A DNA stretch of 43,404 nt, from contig NZ_WHOS01000060.1 of assembly GCF_013340935.1 (NCBI RefSeq), forward strand, positions 1 to 43,404, read 5' to 3'. This DNA comes from Azospirillum melinis (GTDB lineage Bacteria; Pseudomonadota; Alphaproteobacteria; Azospirillales; Azospirillaceae). Numbering within the stretch: position 1 is the stretch's first letter; each line of letters begins with the position of its first letter. Under the pieces are notes generated by a model that was not told where the DNA came from, did not search any database, and saw only the letters and a list, made by a program, of their open reading frames with translations. Below, piece by piece: positions 41,029 to 43,404 of the stretch. The position numbers and the translations under genes are program-made.

Positions 41029-41475
41029 ATGATCGACGCCATCCGCACACGCCGGCACGCCGTTGCCGAAGCGCCGCCGCCGGGCGCTACAGGCGGTTCG
41101 GTCCCCATCGATTTCCAGCGGCTGGAGCGGCTTCGCCGCCTGACCCGGCTGATGGACACCCGTTGGCGCATTCCCTTCACCCGCATCCCCATCGGGCTGG
41201 ACGGCATAGCCAGCGTGGTTCCGGTGGCGGGCGACACGGTGACGGCGTTCGTTTCCGCCTACATCATCATGGAGGCCGCCCGCTTCGACCTGCCGAAGAC
41301 GCTGGTGGCCCGCATGGTCTTCAACGTGCTGCTGGATTGGGCGGGCGGCTCGGTCCCGGTGCTGGGCACCGTGTTCGACATCGCCTTCAAGGCCAACCGG
41401 ATGAACCTGAACCTGCTGCACGAGCATCTGGAACAGCGTCTGGCCGCCACCGCCGCCGCCACCGCGAAGCGCTGA
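41029..41475 (+). CDS. DUF4112 domain protein
   Basis: A 148-residue protein whose core (about 30-130) is a DUF4112 domain: LERLRRLTRLMDTRWRIPFT, IPIGLDGIASVVPVAGDTVT, then VSAYIIMEAARFDLPKTLVA and LLDWAGGSVPVLGTVFDIAF, with KANRMNLNLLHEHLEQRLAA at the end. The family has two short hydrophobic helices and no known function. ATG 41029 follows GGGGGA. It lies 188 bases after nhaA and is ended by the hairpin at 41482. Confidence 0.85.
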   Translation: MIDAIRTRRHAVAEAPPPGATGGSVPIDFQRLERLRRLTRLMDTRWRIPFTRIPIGLDGIASVVPVAGDTVTAFVSAYIIMEAARFDLPKTLVARMVFNVLLDWAGGSVPVLGTVFDIAFKANRMNLNLLHEHLEQRLAATAAATAKR

Positions 41476-41481
41476 AGCGGC

Positions 41482-41504
41482 AGCCGCCGAAAGGCGGCTC
41501 TTTC
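41482..41504 (+). terminator. Hairpin after the DUF4112 gene
   Basis: AGCCGCC-GAAA-GGCGGCT (41482-41499) has a seven-base-pair stem closed by a GNRA tetraloop, followed by CTTTCC. It is seven bases after the stop codon and just upstream of the hemN control site. Confidence 0.7.
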
Positions 41505-41509
41505 CGATC

Positions 41510-41523
41510 TTGACGTGGATCAA
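41510..41523 (+). promoter_or_regulatory. FNR/Anr/FixK-type site before hemN
   Basis: TTGACGTGGATCAA is a near-perfect match to the FNR-family consensus TTGAT-N4-ATCAA (one base differs). It is centred 42 bases before the hemN start codon, where an activator site would be if transcription began at or next to that codon. It predicts induction of hemN at low oxygen. Confidence 0.85.
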
Positions 41524-41558
41524 GGCAGGGGTGGGGGGACTGCGGCACTCTGTCGCTC

Positions 41559-42986
41559 ATGAACGCCATCACCGCCCTGGCCGTTTCGCCGGCCCCCGCC
41601 AACCCGTCCCATTCCCATGGTGTCGCCCACGGTGTCGACGCCGCGCTGCTCGCCAAGTATGACGGGCTGCGGGTGCCGCGTTACACCAGCTACCCGACCG
41701 CGCCGCACTTCACGCCAGAGGTGAACGGCGACGTCTACGGTGGCTGGCTGGAGGCGATCGAGCCGTCCCGCTCGGGATCGCTCTACCTGCATGTCCCCTT
41801 CTGCCAGAAGATGTGCTGGTACTGCGGCTGCCACACCAAGATCGTCGCCCGCTACGAGCCGATCGCGGAGTATCTCGACCATATGCGGCGCGAGATCGCC
41901 ATGGTGGCCGACCGTATTCCCGGCCGGCTGGCGGTGCGCCACATCCATTTCGGCGGCGGCACCCCGACCATGATGGCGCCCGACGATTTCGAGGCGATGA
42001 TCGCACTGCTGCTCAAACGCTTCGACGTCGCCGACGATGCCGAACTGGCGGTGGAGATCGATCCCCGCACCCTGACGGTGGAGATGGCGGCTGCGATGGG
42101 CCGCGCCGGGGTCAACCGCGCCTCGCTGGGCGTGCAGGATTTCGACGAGACGGTGCAGCAGGCGATCAACCGCGTCCAGCCGCGCGCCGTCACCGAGCAG
42201 GCGCTGGCCTGGCTGAAGGATGCCGGCATCGCCAGCGTCAATTTGGACCTGATGTACGGCCTGCCGCACCAGTCGGTGGAGAGTGTCGCCCGCTCCGCCG
42301 AAGTCGCGCTGGAAATGGCGCCCGACCGGCTGTCGGTTTTCGGCTACGCCCATGTGCCGTGGATGAAAACCCACCAGAAGAAGATCGACGAGTCGGTTCT
42401 GGCCGGTTCGCTCGGCCGCTGGGAGCAGTTCGCCGCCATCGCCGACACGCTGTCGGCCGCCGGCTACAGCGCCATCGGTCTCGACCATTTCGCCCGCCCC
42501 GGCGACGAGCTGGCGGTGCAGCAGGAGGAAGGGCGGCTGGGCCGCAACTTCCAGGGCTACACCACCGACGATGCAGAGATTCTGCTGGGCTTCGGCTCCT
42601 CCTCCATCGGTGCCTTGCCGCAGGGCTATGTGCAGAACGCGGTGCCCTTCGACCATTACGCCACCGCCATCGAGGAGGGCCGCCTGCCCACCGGCAAGGG
42701 CATCGCGCTGACCCAGGACGACAAGGTGCGGCGCGACCTGATCATGCGGCTGATGTGCGACCTGTCGGTCGACACCGCCGCCATCGCCCGTGCCCACGGC
42801 TTGCCCGAGTCCGCCTTCGACGCGGAACTGGAGGGCATGGCCGATCTGGTCGCCGACGGCGTCGCGGTGATGGACGGCCGGCGCATCCATGTGCCGGAGA
42901 ACGCCCGTCCGTTGATGCGCATCGTTGCCGCCCGCTTCGACACCCACCTGTCCAAGGGCGCCGGGCGGCACAGCCGGGCGGTTTGA
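41559..42986 (+). CDS. hemN: Oxygen-independent coproporphyrinogen III oxidase
   Basis: Radical-SAM enzyme converting coproporphyrinogen III to protoporphyrinogen IX without oxygen, used for heme (and in phototrophs bacteriochlorophyll) under anoxia. The 475-residue product has RVPRYTSYPTAPHF (38-51), the SAM cluster motif HVPFCQKMCWYCGCH with C82, C86 and C89 and the additional C91, GGGTPTMM, the PRAVTEQALAWLKDAG segment, NLDLMYGLPHQSV, and the C-terminal HemN domain with DHFARPGDELAVQQEEGRLG and NFQGYTTDDAEILLG. The start at 41559 is the only ATG before the core; no ribosome site is visible near it. The FNR-type box at 41510-41523 lies just upstream. Confidence 0.96.
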   Translation: MNAITALAVSPAPANPSHSHGVAHGVDAALLAKYDGLRVPRYTSYPTAPHFTPEVNGDVYGGWLEAIEPSRSGSLYLHVPFCQKMCWYCGCHTKIVARYEPIAEYLDHMRREIAMVADRIPGRLAVRHIHFGGGTPTMMAPDDFEAMIALLLKRFDVADDAELAVEIDPRTLTVEMAAAMGRAGVNRASLGVQDFDETVQQAINRVQPRAVTEQALAWLKDAGIASVNLDLMYGLPHQSVESVARSAEVALEMAPDRLSVFGYAHVPWMKTHQKKIDESVLAGSLGRWEQFAAIADTLSAAGYSAIGLDHFARPGDELAVQQEEGRLGRNFQGYTTDDAEILLGFGSSSIGALPQGYVQNAVPFDHYATAIEEGRLPTGKGIALTQDDKVRRDLIMRLMCDLSVDTAAIARAHGLPESAFDAELEGMADLVADGVAVMDGRRIHVPENARPLMRIVAARFDTHLSKGAGRHSRAV

Positions 42987-42993
42987 CGGCATT

Positions 42994-43021
42994 CGGAGAA
43001 AGTCGGGCGGAGAAAGTCGGG
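42994..43021 (+). repeat. Tandem 14-bp duplication after hemN
   Basis: CGGAGAAAGTCGGG occurs twice in tandem (42994-43007 and 43008-43021), directly after the hemN stop and before the terminator hairpin. It looks like a recent slippage duplication. Confidence 0.75.
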
Positions 43022-43028
43022 CAAAAGA

Positions 43029-43061
43029 AAAGGCGGCCGGCGCCACCCGCCGACCGCCTTT
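43029..43061. terminator. Terminator between hemN and the EF-hand gene
   Basis: AAAGGCGG (43029-43036) pairs with CCGCCTTT (43054-43061), with CGGC/GCCG inside (43038-43041 with 43049-43052). TTT is part of the right arm and the left arm is A-rich, so it can serve both convergent genes. Confidence 0.65.
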
Positions 43062-43090
43062 CCCCGTGCCGCGCATCCGAACCCACAAGG

Positions 43091-43404
43091 CTACGCGGCA
43101 ACCTCGTTGATGCCCTGCATCAATGTCCGCAGCATGTCGCCGCTGAGGCGGTTGGACGTGACGTCGCCCGTCTGCTGCTGCATGCTGCCATAGGAGGCCA
43201 TCCGCTCCTGTTCCGACACATAGCCGTCCTTGTTGGTGTCCAGCGGGTCGTAGCCGGTCGTGCCGCCGGCTGCTGCCGAGCTTGAAGCCGCGGAACTGGA
43301 GGATGCCGAACTGGAGGATGCCGAACTGGAGGACAGGGTCGAGGACGTGCTGCCGCTGTCCGAAGCGCCGGAAGTGCCTGTGTCATTGGCGGGCGGCGGC
43401 GGGG
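43091..43404 (-). CDS. EF-hand protein, N-terminal part outside the window
   Basis: The visible 104 C-terminal residues run from the window edge to a TAG at 43093-43091. An Asp/Ser/Ala-rich low-complexity linker (SSSSASSSSASSSS) is followed by one EF-hand loop, DTNKDGYVSEQE, with the canonical acidic and Gly positions (D1, N3, D5, G6, E12), then a helical tail ending GDMLRTLMQGINEVAA. EF-hand proteins of this size in alphaproteobacteria are usually secreted or periplasmic calcium-binding proteins. The start and any signal peptide are not visible. The linker is encoded by a 15-base tandem repeat. Confidence 0.75.
   Translation of the reverse strand, partial: PPPPANDTGTSGASDSGSTSSTLSSSSASSSSASSSSAASSSAAAGGTTGYDPLDTNKDGYVSEQERMASYGSMQQQTGDVTSNRLSGDMLRTLMQGINEVAA
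43293..43334 (-). repeat. 15-bp tandem repeat coding the Ser/Ala linker
   Basis: On the plus strand GAACTGGAGGATGCC occurs at 43293-43307 and 43308-43322, with a partial third copy from 43323. Being 15 bases long, it adds five codons per unit (SSSSA type) and keeps the reading frame, so linker length may vary between strains. Confidence 0.8.

Noticed and set aside
1..43404. CRISPR arrays, insertion sequences, prophage genes, integrases, origins
   Set aside because: No regularly spaced repeats of 20-40 bases, no transposase or integrase motifs, and no phage structural genes are present; the few repeats found are short and local.

Overview
The window is 43.4 kb of GC-rich chromosomal DNA with dense, short-spaced genes. 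The gene content points to an alphaproteobacterium of the Rhodospirillales, most like Azospirillum: a HisKA_2-type sensor kinase, CheZ next to free-living chemoreceptor genes, an RpoH-family sigma factor, CarD, FdxA, an rsmB-heparinase-purH run and RHH_4 and Hint_2 proteins. This placement is inference from family content, not a database match. I see no rRNA, IS element, prophage, CRISPR array or plasmid functions; it reads as core chromosome with small accessory patches.

Layout. 1-3.4 kb: the start of a cheZ gene running off the left edge, a periplasmic HtrA-type protease, a helical protein of unknown function and a glycine-zipper lipoprotein. 3.4-4.5 kb: an AT-richer patch with two small hypothetical genes. 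4.5-10.5 kb: mtnA (methionine salvage), an orphan membrane histidine kinase, dps, and a chemoreceptor preceded by a secreted cache-domain protein. 11.1-16.8 kb: an EF-G-like GTPase, argG, an SH3 protein, a D-2-hydroxyacid (glyoxylate/hydroxypyruvate) reductase and a MarR regulator. 16.9-20.9 kb: an LprI-domain secreted protein, a hemolysin III membrane protein, a ribbon-helix-helix protein facing a 59-residue ORF, and a stand-alone Hint-domain protein. 20.9-21.6 kb holds no protein gene but carries, on the minus strand, a row of hairpins ending in a strong intrinsic terminator, best read as a small RNA gene.

21.6-25.9 kb is a minus-strand run: LysR regulator, DHA2-type efflux pump, Asp/Glu-racemase-family enzyme and a crotonase-family protein. 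26.1-31.3 kb is a plus-strand housekeeping run: tRNA-Gly(GCC), rsmB, a heparinase II/III-like protein and purH, with a nested inverted-repeat element before purH. 31.4-35.0 kb on the minus strand: an rpoH-type sigma factor, a metallophosphoesterase-fold protein whose metal ligands look lost, carD and fdxA. 35.1-43.4 kb: a LysR regulator divergent from a YbfB-type transporter, a CBS-domain protein, TerC, a small cysteine-cluster protein, NhaA, a DUF4112 protein, hemN behind a clear FNR/Anr site, and the end of an EF-hand protein running off the right edge.

Shared themes are stress and envelope functions (HtrA protease, sigma-32, Dps, CarD, lipoprotein), sensing and motility (CheZ, chemoreceptor with cache protein, kinase) and oxygen or redox control (FdxA, FNR-controlled hemN). 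The items most worth following up are the candidate small RNA at about 21.29-21.43 kb, the nested inverted repeat at 29.52-29.69 kb, the probably metal-free metallophosphoesterase at 32.6-33.6 kb, the leaderless-looking FNR-dependent hemN, and the cache protein/chemoreceptor pair.
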